This document shows positions 35,479 through 47,178 of a stretch of DNA of 64,000 bases, piece by piece. The position numbers were made by a program, and so were the translations under genes. Source of the DNA: Juglans regia (lineage: Eukaryota > Streptophyta > Magnoliopsida > Fagales > Juglandaceae); the NCBI RefSeq assembly GCF_001411555.2, contig NC_049914.1, positions 9,190,273 to 9,254,272 on the forward strand, read 5' to 3'. Each line of letters begins with the position of its first letter. The first letter of the stretch is position 1. A model generated the notes under the pieces. That model was not told where the DNA came from. It searched no databases and saw only the letters and a list, made by a program, of their open reading frames with translations.

Positions 35479-38400
35479 ATGACTTCCTCTTCCTCTCTTA
35501 CCCCAACAAACGTCTCAGCCATGTCTTCTTTCTCACATCTCGTCACCACTAAGCTCACCAACGATAACTATCCTTTATGGAATGTACAGATCTCTGCCTA
35601 TCTAAGAGGTCAGGATCTCTATCAATACGTTGATGGCTCACTAAAATCCCCTCCTGCCCTTCTTGAGTCTCAACCTAACCCAGCTTATGCTTCCTGGAAA
35701 AGAAATGATCAACTAGTTCTCAGTATATTGTTCTCCTCCCTCTCATACTCGGTACTCGGGCATGTCCTTTCCTCTCAAACATCTTGTGAGCTTTGGAGAT
35801 CTCTCTCCTCATTATTTGCCTCTCATTCTCATGCAAAACGTTTCCAAGTTAAATTCCAGCTTGCTAATCTGACTCGAGGTGATCAAAGTATCACTGAGTA
35901 TTTTGGTAAAGTAAGATCACTTGCTGATATTCTTGCTGTCTCTGGGACTCCCTTACCCGATTCTGATTTTGTTTCTTACCTTCTCACTGGTCTTGGTTCA
36001 GAATATGACCCTTTTGTTACCTCTATAACAACACGGGTTGAACCCATTTCTTCGCATGAGCTGTTTCAATTACTTCTTGTCCATGAGAGTAGACTTGCAC
36101 ACAGCACACGAAGCTCTATCTCCACGCAACCTTCTGTGAATTTTACACACACTGGGGGACGAGGTTCTGCTCAGCATTGTGGTGGACGGAATGGCAGAAA
36201 TGGACGAGGCAGATACAACTACCCAAACAGAGGTGGTCGAAGTTTTTCACCTGCTACACAGTCCAATCTCCCAAACTCACAAAATTCCCAACGACCAACC
36301 TGTCAAGTATGTCAAAAAGCAGGTCATGTAGCCCTACAGTGCAGGCACCGCTTTGATCATAGCTATCAATTTAGTGCACCCACTTCCTTCTCTGCTAATT
36401 TCACCCAACCCAGCCCTCTCCCAGATCCAACTTGGTATCCAGACTCGGGAGCAACCCACCATATCACACACACCCTCAACAACCTGAATCTTGCCTCCGA
36501 GCCTTACTGTGGCAATGAACAGATTCTAGTAGGAGATGGTTCAGGACTCTGCATTCAGAACACGGGTGACTCTTCTTTATCTTCTTCTTCTTCTTCTTCT
36601 ACTTCTTCTTCTTTCCTCCTTAAAAATCTACTTCATGTTCCAAAAATCACAAAGAATCTCATCTCTGTTTCAAAATTTTGCAAGGATAACTCATGCTTTT
36701 TCGAGTTTCATGATTCTTTCTTTTCTGTGAAGGACACATCGACGGGGACGATCCTCCTCACAGGACCAATCCGTAACGGCCTCTATACATTTCCTTCGGA
36801 GTCAGATTGTTCCTCCATCATCTTGTCTCCTTCTATCAACATAGGTGAAAAAGCATCTGTCGATCAGTGGCACCGTCAGTTGGGTCACCCTCATCACTCC
36901 ACTCTATCACGTATTCTGCGCAACACTTGCTTCCAGTGTAATGAGTGCCCCTTAGCCAAAAATCATCAACAGCCGTTTATTTCTCATTCTGCCCATTCAA
37001 ATAAACCATTACATTTGGTCTCTGCTGATGTTTGGGGCCCATCCCATTTTGTTTCTAGACAAGGTTACAAATACTATGTCTCTTTTGTGGATCAATACAC
37101 TCTTTTTACTTGGTTCTATCCCTTAAAATTGAAACCTGATGTTCTTAATGTTTTCTCTATTTTTTTACCGTTTGTTGAGCGTCTTTTTAATACAAAACTC
37201 ATCACTCTTCAAACAGATGGGGGTGGTGAATTTCAACCACTCACACAAATATGTCAAAAACTTGAAATTCACCATCGTTTTTCGTGCCCACATACTCACC
37301 AACAAAATGGGCTTGTGGAACGAAAGCACAGGCATATAGTCGAGACTGGGCTTGCTCTCTTGGCCCAAGCTTCTCTTCCATTTTTCTATTGGACTGATGC
37401 TTTTGATACGGCAGTTTATCTCATTAATCTCTTACCTTCCCCAACGATTAACAACAAAACACAATTCTTCAAAGTCTACAATCATGATCCTGATTATCAT
37501 TTTTTAAAAGTATTTGGGTGTGAGTGCTTTCCCAACTTACGCCCTTACAATCAACACAAATTAAATCTTCGCTCCACACCATGTCTCTTTCTTGGGTATA
37601 GCTCAATTCACAAGGGGTACAAATGTTTAGACTTAAAGACCAATCGGCTATACTTCTCGCGAGACGTCATATTTCATGAAAACAAGTTTCCGTATTCAAC
37701 TCTTTGGCCCTCCTCATCGTCTAACTCTCAACCTTTCTCTCCCTCTTATACCTGCTTACCCATTCTCAACCCACAACCCTCCATTTTAGGCCCAGGCCCA
37801 AACACCAACTCATCTTCTTCCCGACCATCAACTCAAAATCTCCAAATTTCCTCTTCTTCCCGATCCGAAATCCCCAGCTCATCTTCCCGTAACTCCACGG
37901 ATCTCTCACTTCTCATACCACCCCGTTCACCCATCATCACACGAGCACAGACTCATTCCTCCCGACCTCGTGTTCGAATGGATGGAACTGTTCCATACCC
38001 AACTAGGCGCTGTCTTGCCACCACAGTAATTCCTGAAACACCAAATAGCTTTGCCGTAGCCTCCAAATACACCGAATGGCATGAAGCCATGAATCAGGAG
38101 TACAAAGCACTTCTCCAAAACAAGACCTGGACCCTTGTTCCCCCTAATCCCTCATTCAATGTTCTTGGTTGCAGATGGATTTATCGCACAAAATTACATG
38201 CGGATGGGTCCATTGAACGAAGGAAGGCACGGCTTGTAGCTAAAGGCTATCATCAACAACCTGGACTCGATTTTCACGAAACATTTAGTCCCGTGGTCAA
38301 GGCACCTACTATTCGGTTGATCCTTTCAATTGCTGTTGCTCGTGGATGGGCTTTGCGACAAATTGATATACAGAATGCATTTTTGCATAGAACTCTTACC

Positions 38401-39636
38401 GATCAGGTATATATGCATCAACCTCAAGGATTTATTGATTCTCAATATCCTAAATATGTTTGTAAATTGCAAAAAGCAATTTATGGTTTGACACAAGCTC
38501 CACGGGCATGGTTTGCCCAATTGAGTTCATGGTTACTTGATTATGGGTTTCGGGCATCTCAGGCTGATGCATCCCTCTTTGTACTTAGACAAGCTGATTT
38601 GTGCATATATGTTTTGGTTTACGTTGATGATTTTGTAATCACAGTGTCAAAGGCCTCTGCTATTGATTCTTTCATCTCTGACTTGAGCTTGGCATTCCCA
38701 GTTAAAGACTTAGGTGCTCTGTCCTACTTTCTTGGCCTAGAAATAACCTCTTTGCGTACTGGTTTATTACTCTCTCAGAGAAAATACATTAAGGATCTCC
38801 TCATTAGGAGTAAAATGTTACATGCCAAACCAGTTACCTCACCCATGGCCGTAAATCTCAAACTATCAAAGTTTGACTCACCTAGTTTTGATTATGCCAC
38901 TTTGTTTAGAAGTATTGTTGGAGGGTTACAATACTTGTCCCTCACCAGGCCTGATATATCCTATGCGGTAAATAAAGTGTGTCAATTCATGCACACACCA
39001 AAAGTGCCACACTGGGTTGCAGTTAAACGCATATTGCGTTACTTGAAGGCAACAATAAATCAGGGTCTATTTTTCTCTTCTCAATCTTCCTTTAAATTAC
39101 AAGCTTACTCAGATGTGGATTGGGCTGGATGCCCTGATGATAGAAAGTCTACGGGTGGTTTTTGTACTTTCTTGGGTAAACATCTCATTTCTTGGAGCTC
39201 CAAGAAACAAAGCACAGTTGCACGATCTAGTACTGAAGCTGAGTACAAATCTGTAGCATCAGCAGCTGCTGAACTCATCTGGCTTCAGACACTTATTTCT
39301 GAGCTTGGTTTACCCCTCAGTCAAGCTCCAACATTATGGTGTGACAACATTGGAGCCACTTACTTGGCTGCCAATCCTGTCTATCACTCAAGAACGAAGC
39401 ACATGGATATTGATTTCCATTTTGTCAGAGACCGTGTTGCTGCAAAAATGTTGAACATCTCCTTCATCAGTTCTCAAGACCAACTTGCTGACATTTTTAC
39501 TAAACCTTTGGTTGCTGCCAGATTTTCTAACTTAAAAACGAGTATCAATGTTGCCGACACACCCTTAGACTCGAGGGGGCGTATTAATATAGAAGATCTG
39601 GATACACCAACAACTACTACTGCAGAGGCACCGTAG
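35479..39636 (+). CDS. Copia gag-pol polyprotein, uninterrupted
   Basis: 1385 residues with no internal stop. Order: gag with a DNYPLW-type N-terminus; zinc knuckle CQVCQKAGHVALQC (about 275-288); protease DSGATHH (about 322); GAG-pre-integrase WHRQLGHP (about 463) with a CNEC zinc ligand pair; integrase core with D in SADVWGP (about 517), D in TDGGGEF (about 580) and E in NGLVERKHRH (about 614); RT with GCRWIYRTK (about 898), QIDIQNAFLH, and catalytic YVDD (about 1048); RNase H with DVDWAG (about 1213) and SSTEAEY (about 1251). All catalytic residues that I can check are present. A TCT microsatellite encodes a poly-Ser run just after the protease. The last 18 residues are read from the 3' LTR. 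Expression is not shown by sequence. Confidence 0.95.
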   Translation: MTSSSSLTPTNVSAMSSFSHLVTTKLTNDNYPLWNVQISAYLRGQDLYQYVDGSLKSPPALLESQPNPAYASWKRNDQLVLSILFSSLSYSVLGHVLSSQTSCELWRSLSSLFASHSHAKRFQVKFQLANLTRGDQSITEYFGKVRSLADILAVSGTPLPDSDFVSYLLTGLGSEYDPFVTSITTRVEPISSHELFQLLLVHESRLAHSTRSSISTQPSVNFTHTGGRGSAQHCGGRNGRNGRGRYNYPNRGGRSFSPATQSNLPNSQNSQRPTCQVCQKAGHVALQCRHRFDHSYQFSAPTSFSANFTQPSPLPDPTWYPDSGATHHITHTLNNLNLASEPYCGNEQILVGDGSGLCIQNTGDSSLSSSSSSSTSSSFLLKNLLHVPKITKNLISVSKFCKDNSCFFEFHDSFFSVKDTSTGTILLTGPIRNGLYTFPSESDCSSIILSPSINIGEKASVDQWHRQLGHPHHSTLSRILRNTCFQCNECPLAKNHQQPFISHSAHSNKPLHLVSADVWGPSHFVSRQGYKYYVSFVDQYTLFTWFYPLKLKPDVLNVFSIFLPFVERLFNTKLITLQTDGGGEFQPLTQICQKLEIHHRFSCPHTHQQNGLVERKHRHIVETGLALLAQASLPFFYWTDAFDTAVYLINLLPSPTINNKTQFFKVYNHDPDYHFLKVFGCECFPNLRPYNQHKLNLRSTPCLFLGYSSIHKGYKCLDLKTNRLYFSRDVIFHENKFPYSTLWPSSSSNSQPFSPSYTCLPILNPQPSILGPGPNTNSSSSRPSTQNLQISSSSRSEIPSSSSRNSTDLSLLIPPRSPIITRAQTHSSRPRVRMDGTVPYPTRRCLATTVIPETPNSFAVASKYTEWHEAMNQEYKALLQNKTWTLVPPNPSFNVLGCRWIYRTKLHADGSIERRKARLVAKGYHQQPGLDFHETFSPVVKAPTIRLILSIAVARGWALRQIDIQNAFLHRTLTDQVYMHQPQGFIDSQYPKYVCKLQKAIYGLTQAPRAWFAQLSSWLLDYGFRASQADASLFVLRQADLCIYVLVYVDDFVITVSKASAIDSFISDLSLAFPVKDLGALSYFLGLEITSLRTGLLLSQRKYIKDLLIRSKMLHAKPVTSPMAVNLKLSKFDSPSFDYATLFRSIVGGLQYLSLTRPDISYAVNKVCQFMHTPKVPHWVAVKRILRYLKATINQGLFFSSQSSFKLQAYSDVDWAGCPDDRKSTGGFCTFLGKHLISWSSKKQSTVARSSTEAEYKSVASAAAELIWLQTLISELGLPLSQAPTLWCDNIGATYLAANPVYHSRTKHMDIDFHFVRDRVAAKMLNISFISSQDQLADIFTKPLVAARFSNLKTSINVADTPLDSRGRINIEDLDTPTTTTAEAP

Positions 39637-39796
39637 GCATTGTATAGCATTGTAAAATCTGTTTTTTGTCTCAAGTTGTGTAACAGAATTTATTCCTTCT
39701 GTTTTCTGGAATATTGTACTGAACATCATGTATATATATACCCTTAACAGTATAATGGGAATGCACTGAGAATTCACAGAATATCTTATTCTATTA
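39582..39796 (+). repeat. Copia 3' LTR
   Basis: 215 bp, preceded by a purine tract (GAGGGGGCG). The first 55 bp are coding (end of gag-pol). Confidence 0.95.
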
Positions 39797-40624
39797 GTCT
39801 CGAGCACTTAATTATGAAGTTGATCATGTTATAAGATGAAACTAGAAGATCAACATATATATATATATATATATGATAACATTAATTATTAATTTAAATC
39901 TTAAATCAAAGGATCGAGAGAGCATAATGATTTGACAACAACGTTCACGTTTAGATAAATATTAATAGCCTCTGATCTGAATATTATTGCCTCTCCACAA
40001 ATACTAATTATAATCAACTTGGGTAGTTAAGTGATCATGCATACTCCTCCACTATATATATTTTTTTAAAGATGGCCAAAATTACTTAAAGTTCAACTTG
40101 TAATTATTGGTTCGATTTTTGGGTAAAATATCATAAAGATGTACGTTAAACTTGATCTTCTCCTAGGGTTTTGCTGAAATGGAAGCAAAATAATTACAGG
40201 CAAGCCAACAACGCCCAACGGTCCACCATGTAATAAAAGAAGAGCCACTAAAATGAACAGAACCCAAAAAAAATAAAAGAATGAGAGTACTACATGAACA
40301 CCCACAATGGATGGATCAGGAAAAAGGTGAAACCACATTTTAAAAAAGAATTTTATTTTTTTTTACAGTTTATGAAATAATTAAATCGAAGTCAATATTC
40401 AAGGGTCCAAAGCAATATTAATTACCTTTTTTTTTCCCTTAAATTAAGTTGATGAGTCAATCCATTCGGCCATTATCTTAATTTCTTCTAGAGAAGTTTA
40501 AAAAATCAACCAACTTGTGCTTGAATGGATCATGAGTTTAGGTGTGCAAATCCTTGTTCAAGATACGGACCATTCAAGTTTCTTGGGTTTTATTGTATTA
40601 TATCCCCATTACTGAAAAAATTAA

Positions 40625-40671
<47 letters not shown>

Positions 40672-43390
40672 TAAGTCAATGCATCCGGCAACAATGTTTC
40701 TGAAGAAAATTATAGATGTTTTGGCCATTATTCAATTATATATTGAAGATTTTGTATACGATTTTGATATATGTACTGTTTATATATATATGTGCTCTAG
40801 CGTTTACTAATTAAAAAAAATATTAAACAATATAATTGTCAAAAATTACATAATCAAGTAAGAATCTACTACATATATATATAGCAATATAATTCCCAAA
40901 TAGTACACTGGTCATTGAGTGAGGATTTACATGCATACGAGACCTACGCAATTGGACTAGGGTTGTGAAGTTAACACTTGCAATTGAAGACTTGTCATAT
41001 AATAAGAATTTACTTAGTATTTCTATTTGCAAGATGATATGAAGAACATATTCCATATTGTTGATATGACAGAACTTAATTTCTAAGATATTTAATTTTT
41101 AAATTGTTTTACGAATCAAATTTTGTCTCGTCAACGGTACGAAACTATCATTTAATCATATTCGAGAAAGTACATAAGAATCTTCCGCGCAACAATGGAT
41201 AAAGTGCTACATGACAACATGAAGTGTTTATCGACCCATACTTAAACCTCCTAGTGTATTTGTTAGGAAGAGGGTTGGGGGGAAAGAAGACTTGGTAAAA
41301 AGATGTACATGAAAAACTTGCAAGTTGCACATGATGATCAAGTTCTAAGAAATTTCATGAATTAAAAAGATGTACACAATGAAGTCAATAAGTGTGCAAC
41401 TCATGATAATAATATTTTTGAGATTAATTTAATCAAAACACTGCAAGGTTGAGCAGCTGTTAAAAGAGGACAAAAGGATAGAAAAAAAAAAAGAAAAAGA
41501 GTGGGTGGGGGCAAGCAATGTGGGGATCGTGGAGATGGTGGCTTAGGAAGGCTTCTCCACTCACAACATGGAATGATGGTTGCTTTGAATTCTCAAATGA
41601 AATGGGCATATTATTATTATTATGAGAGAGTGGAAATTGAGCTTTCCTAACCCCTTTAATTTAATCCCAGCTTAGGTTCTTTGAGTCCCTCAGATAATAT
41701 TAATATATTTTCTACAGCATATGGGGGGGATAGCTCCCATCCCTTTCTTTTTGGTAGTGTTGGGAAGTAATTATGTACCCTAGGATCCAATTTACCTCCA
41801 TCTCATGATACTCCAAAGTGACTTCATTGCCACGTGGCAACAACCCATCTGCCACCCATTTCTTTTTTTATTTTGATTAAAGAAAAATAGAGTCTTGGTT
41901 GGTTTTAATGATGAGTTGAATTAAGATGAATTGAGTTTTTTATGAATAATAATGAGTTGAGATGATATAGTAAATTTTGTGGGGTTCACTTAATATGAGT
42001 TTAGATGTATTTAGATGTTAAGATGAATTTAGATATATTTATGGAAAGTTAAAAAATGTTACGAGTCTCTCGTGTAAAAATATATTGAGTTGAAAAAAGT
42101 TATAAATTCTATGAATAAATTTTTTTAAAATTGAGATAAATTTAATGGTTTGTCAGATTTGAGAGATAAATATTTTAATATTAAATTTAATTTAAAATTA
42201 AATTGAAGATGAAAAAATTCCAAACGGCGCCTGAAGTTGTCAAAGAAACAAAAAAAAGTCCATTCCAACGCGTTGGAGCTTTTGATATCCAACAAAGAAA
42301 TTGAATGCAGCAAAATGTGTCATTTCAAACGGGATGGGATTAGCAATAAAGCAAGTTTAGATGTGAGAACTTGTCATGGGATGGATTGTGAGCATAGGAA
42401 ACTAACTTATACACGCACGAATTATTGTAGCTGACTTTATTTAAAGCAAGAAAAAGAAAGTTCCAAGTAATATGCACACAAATTCAAAGACATCTTCCAA
42501 GCACATCGCTTTGAAAATAAAATCAATCTTCCTCTTTAAGTTAAGTTTAGATTGGGAGATCAACTTATCTTATTTTATTACTATTTATAAATTTTAATTC
42601 ATAAATTTTATTATTATTTATAAATAATTTCAATTCATCTTATTTCATTTCTGAATTTAAATAGGGCGAAAAAAAAAATAGTAGCTCTAAATTCCTTCAT
42701 TAAATTAGATCATCCAAATTCCAATTCAGGTCAAGAAAAATAAAATTAAATAGGTACACATGGTTTTAGATATTTTCTATCAACAATATTAAATATTACA
42801 AGATTTATATTAAATATTACAAGATTTATATTAAATCTTAATTTATATCATCATGTCTATCTCTCTCTCTTTTCTAATAGAGCCACTATAATTCCAATAA
42901 AAATATGTATATTTTTGAAACCATACCAACTCTACTGTGCTTCGATTGTTAAAAAAATATAATATTAAAAGTTTTTGAAAAATTCTATTTTTAAATCTAT
43001 TTACAAATTTTATAAATAAAATTTTATTATTTAAATAATGTAAATGATGTGTTGTACTGATTTTATAATAAAATAACTTGATGGGTCTGTACCATCTAGA
43101 ATTTTACCAAGAACACTAATAAATATTAAAAAATTAAAATATATAGTGTGCCTGGTAATTTCCAAATGTAATCCATTGAATTTCAGAAAGCAAAGGAACA
43201 AAGAAATGTCAACCTTCAAAATCTTAGCCAGCAAGTAAAAACTCTGAATCCTTCAACAGTGTTTAGGTAAATTTCAATTCAATATCATGAAACTGTCGCA
43301 CAACCGTACTGAATTAGGAGTATTGAATAATTAGTAATCTGCAACCACCCCAACTTTTTTTTGTTTTTCCCACAAGGGGGAAGGGAATAA
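39797..43390. other. Intergenic, AT-rich
   Basis: Holds an (AT)n microsatellite (about 40629-40669), a shorter one near 39859-39875, a 21-bp tandem doublet (about 42785-42828), and two decayed MITE-like stretches (about 41890-42235 and 42540-42666) ending in TTTGGA/CCAAACG-type sequence. No gene was recognised. Confidence 0.45.
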
Positions 43391-43394
43391 TACT

Positions 43395-43614
43395 GCCACG
43401 TGTCGGTCACCAGTTGCTTCCATGATTCCTTTTCCGCCCGATCCAACGGCGATCGTGGCACGACTTTCCAGGTTATATTTATTGGGCTTCGCTCTTTGAC
43501 TTTTTCGATCGCTACCAGAATTTATGACCCTCGACACTAATTCCACGCGCAAGAATCACACCCGCGCACGCAGATTCGTATCTAACTTTCTACGTGTGGG
43601 TCCCTCGCCACGTC
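43395..43614. promoter_or_regulatory. Cluster of ACGT-core elements upstream of PP2C gene
   Basis: GCCACGTGTC (43395-43404), a TACGTGTGGG box near 43591 and a GCCACGTCTT box near 43608 lie 410-630 bp upstream of the PP2C start. These resemble G-box/ABRE sites bound by bZIP factors. Function is inferred from motif density only. Confidence 0.35.
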
Positions 43615-44025
43615 TTACAAATCCCATCCATTAACAACGGAGCGTTTGAGCCACGCTCCTTCGTCAGTTGTAGGCTTAATAACTGATCTAAACTTAATCC
43701 CATGAGTTTACTTAAACCGTACCCCGTAGTCAACGCCCCACCCCCCAAACAAAACACAAACGTTTAAAATACAAAATAAATAAAAAAAGCAGAAAGAGTT
43801 CTTTTTTCTTTTCTTTCCTTTTTTTTTTTAAATTTTTTTATCCGAATTTTTCTTTTCAAAAGCCCCAAAGGTCAACGCTTCTCTCTTCAACCTCCTCTTC
43901 TTCTTCTTCTCACCTTCATCTTCTCTCTTTGGCTCTTTCTGAGTGAATCGGCCATGAGATAATAGTCATATAGAGGGTGTTAATCAGACGGAAAAAAAGT
44001 TCCATTTTTTCATTCTTTTTGGGAG

Positions 44026-47025
44026 ATGGGCAACGGTTTGGGAAAGATCACTGTCTGCTTCACCGGCGGCGAAGAGGCTCGCCGGAGACCGGACATCCCG
44101 TTTTTATCATCGGAACCTCTTGACGAGGGTCTGGGCCATTCCTTCTGCTACGTAAGACCAGACCCGACACGACTCTCTTCATCCAAAGTCCACTCCGAAG
44201 AAACCACCACCTTCAAAACCATCTCCGGCGCTTCAGTGAGCGCCAACACGTGGACTCCTCTGTCCACGTCCATCGTAGACGTCTATTCCTACCATAGTGT
44301 TGATCGAGCCGCGGCGTTCGAGAGCTCCACCTCCTTTGCGTCGATTCCTCTCCAACCAATCCCGAGGAATCTGATGAATTCTGGTCCTATTTCAGGTAAC
44401 CTGTACGGGATTCCAAGTTCGGGACCTCTGGAAAGAGGGTTCCTATCGGGCCCGATTGAGAGGAGCTTCATGTCAGGTCCGCTCGATCGCGGGCTGTACT
44501 CTGGTCCAATCGAAAAGGGTTTCTCTGATCAGTTCCCGAGGAGCTTCTCCCATGGGGGTTTCGCTTTTAGACCCAGATCGAGAAAAGGGAAACTGATTCG
44601 GGTCCTTCGGCGAGCAATATCAAAAGCCATGGCTCGAGGACAGCAAAACTCAATGGTCGCTCCCATCAAAGGCGGCGTGGTAAAAGAGCCTGATTGGATT
44701 GTTGGGCCGGAGAAGCATCACAATGAGAACTTGACAGTGAGCAGTGTGAATTTTAGCAGCGATGGCAGCTTAGAAGACGACGACTCCTTTGAAAGTCAGA
44801 ATCTTCAGTGGGCTCAGGGAAAAGCAGGGGAAGATCGGGTCCACGTCGTCGTTTCGGAAGAGCGCGGCTGGTTATTCGTTGGGATTTACGATGGGTTCAA
44901 CGGCCCCGACGCGCCCGATTACTTGCTGTCGAATTTGTACTCTGCCGTTCACAAGGAGGTCAAGGGTCTGTTGTGGGACGACGGGTTTGAATCAGCTACG
45001 AGCACAATTACTTCTGCCCGTGCCACTTCCTCCCCTGTTTTATCCCAAACTTCCAATTGTGAGTCGAACTCTTATTCGGAAATGGAAGATTCCGATGGGA
45101 ATAGCTCGATGAGTCGGACAGCGGGTGATGCTTGTGTTCGCTGCGTAGTGGAGCAGCCAGAGAATTATCCGTGTGCAAGCGGGGATGATGGGAAGCGAAA
45201 GGGGGGGAAGAACACTTCTAAGAGCACAAAGAAGTGGGAGGAGAATCAGAGAAGGTGGCGGTGGAAGTGTGAATGGGACCGGGAGAGAGTGGAGCTCGAC
45301 CGGAGATTAAAGGAACAGTTACTGAATAGTACTAATAAATCTGGGTCGGATGGTTCGAGAGCCATCAACCACGCGGACGTGTTGAAAGCGCTTTCGCAAG
45401 CTCTGAGGAGGACAGAGGATGCCTACTTGGAGATCGCGGACAAGATGGTTGTGGAAAATCCAGAGTTGGCGTTGATGGGTTCGTGTGTGCTGATAATGCT
45501 AATGAAGGGTGAGGATGTGTATGTGTTGAATGTGGGTGATAGTCGAGCTGTGTTGGCTCAGAAGGCCGAGCCCGATTATTGGCTTGGAAAGATTCGGGAG
45601 GACTTGGAGAGGATCAATGAAGAAACAACGCATGATCTGGAAGTGTCCGACGGAGATAGACCGAATCTGACCGCTTTTCAGCTTAGCGTGGATCATAGCA
45701 CTAGCGTGGAAGAGGTACGAAGTTCTTTTTTTTAGTGTCGCTTTTAGATCAAGATTGTTTTAGCTGATTGAATGGTTTGAGTAGATTCTCTCTGCGTCTC
45801 GGTCTTTGATGGATCAATGTTGGTTTGCATTGCAGGAGGTTCAAAGAATAAAGAACGAACATCCAGATGATGCTAGTGCTGTGATGAATGATCGTGTGAA
45901 GGGTTCATTGAAGGTCACTCGGGCTTTTGGCGCTGGTTTTCTCAAGCAGGTACCTTAAAATTCTTAGCATCCTAGCTTCAGCTATCTTTCATAATTGGAA
46001 TTTAATAATGGATAGTTCTTTGGGCTTCCTTTATCAGTGTTTGACAAAAGTAAATTCTGAGGACATGGCTTTGTGGAACTCATACTTAATCCCCTCTGCA
46101 AACTGTAGAGCTTGATAAATTGTTGAAAACATTTTCATACTTAACTTTGCGATGTAGGCCGGTTTTAACAGCTATTCATCTACAACATATATAAACATAG
46201 CAAAAGGACTCATAGTGGCAGTGGTGTACATTTCGAGTAGCAATGATAACTTCTCCTCCTAGTATATTTCATTTTCATTAGCTTAATAGAGCACTTAATC
46301 TATCCAAAGAGATGCAACGACTGCTGCTGCTGCTGGCATAAGCTATAGTGACGTGCGTGCTTCTCTCTATTGCTTGACAGAAACATTGGAAACAAATCAC
46401 CTGTTTTGTCTGAAAATTTTTAAATGAGAGAAGATTAACCACATAGTTCAATGTGCTTGTCACTCATCAGCCAATTGAAGAACTTCTAGTCTCTTCTTTG
46501 TTAATCTGAAACACTAGTTTCTGTCATAACCTTTAGTCAGGCAATATGCATTCCTTTCTGCCCACCACACAGATCAGGTTTATGAGCATGTGTCTGATAG
46601 GAACATTATGTATTCTTAGCAGAAATCTGTCAAAATAGATGGACAGTGCTGTTTTTATGTTTGCTTTTTCTCGTGCAGAAATCTATCTACATAAATTTCT
46701 TGTACTATTGAGAAGTTGTTCTGCCGTTTCTTACACTTGATTTGTCTTGGCTCTCTGCAGCCTAAATGGAACAATGCACTTTTGGAGATGTTCAGAATAG
46801 ACTACGTGGGGACTTCCCCATACATAAACTGTGTCCCATCTCTATACCACCATAGATTAGGCCCAAAAGACAGGTTTTTGATATTATCCTCGGATGGGCT
46901 CTATCAATACTTCACGAACAAAGAAGCTGTTTCGGAAGTTGAACTTTTTATCTCATTGCAACCTGAAGGAGACCCGGCACAACATCTGGTTGAGGAAGTG
47001 CTGTTTCGTGCTGCAAAGAAAGCTG
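44026..47025 (+). CDS. POL: Protein phosphatase 2C, POLTERGEIST type; 3' end missing at gap
   Basis: Exons 44026-45714, 45836-45949 and 46761-47025 (GT..AG; 563 + 38 + 88 codons plus 1 nt). The N-terminus MGNGLGK fits possible N-myristoylation, known for POL-family proteins at the plasma membrane. Residues about 120-170 carry repeated SGPxERGFxSGP motifs typical of POL. The PP2C domain has VGIYDGFNGPDAPDYL (metal-binding Asp-Gly; about 283), a long insertion of about 110 residues rich in Ser and charged residues, LNVGDSRAVLA (about 505), AFGAGFLKQ and LSSDGLYQYF (metal-binding Asp). In Arabidopsis, POL and PLL1 act downstream of CLAVATA-type receptors in stem-cell and embryo development. The last exon (about 35-40 residues expected) is absent: after the exon 3 donor the sequence runs only 53 bp before the N gap. 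Confidence 0.9.
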
Positions 47026-47078
47026 GTATATATATTTTGTATTTCAGCATGTAATAGACTTGTCATGACAGAGAAGCA

Positions 47079-47178
47079 NNNNNNNNNNNNNNNNNNNNNN
47101 NNNNNNNNNNNNNNNNNNNNNNNNNNNNNNNNNNNNNNNNNNNNNNNNNNNNNNNNNNNNNNNNNNNNNNNNNNNNNN
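47079..47178. other. Assembly gap of exactly 100 N
   Basis: A run of 100 ambiguous bases, the conventional placeholder for a join of unknown length. The left side is the intron after PP2C exon 3; the right side is the middle of a LINE endonuclease. The true distance and even the adjacency are unproven. Confidence 0.98.

Larger units (their letters stand above)
35226..39796 (+). mobile_element. Full-length Ty1/Copia LTR retrotransposon
   Basis: 4571 bp: 5' LTR 35226-35440, primer-binding site 35441-35456, one long gag-pol ORF 35479-39636, purine tract about 39570-39580, 3' LTR 39582-39796. The two 215-bp LTRs differ by three substitutions and no indels. The termini are non-canonical (TA..TA instead of TG..CA). 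Flanks are TGTCT on the left and (A)GTCTC on the right, so at best GTCT is shared as an imperfect target duplication. The lineage is not established from the sequence alone, though the gag resembles the dead copy at 1.1-4.6 kb. Confidence 0.95.
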
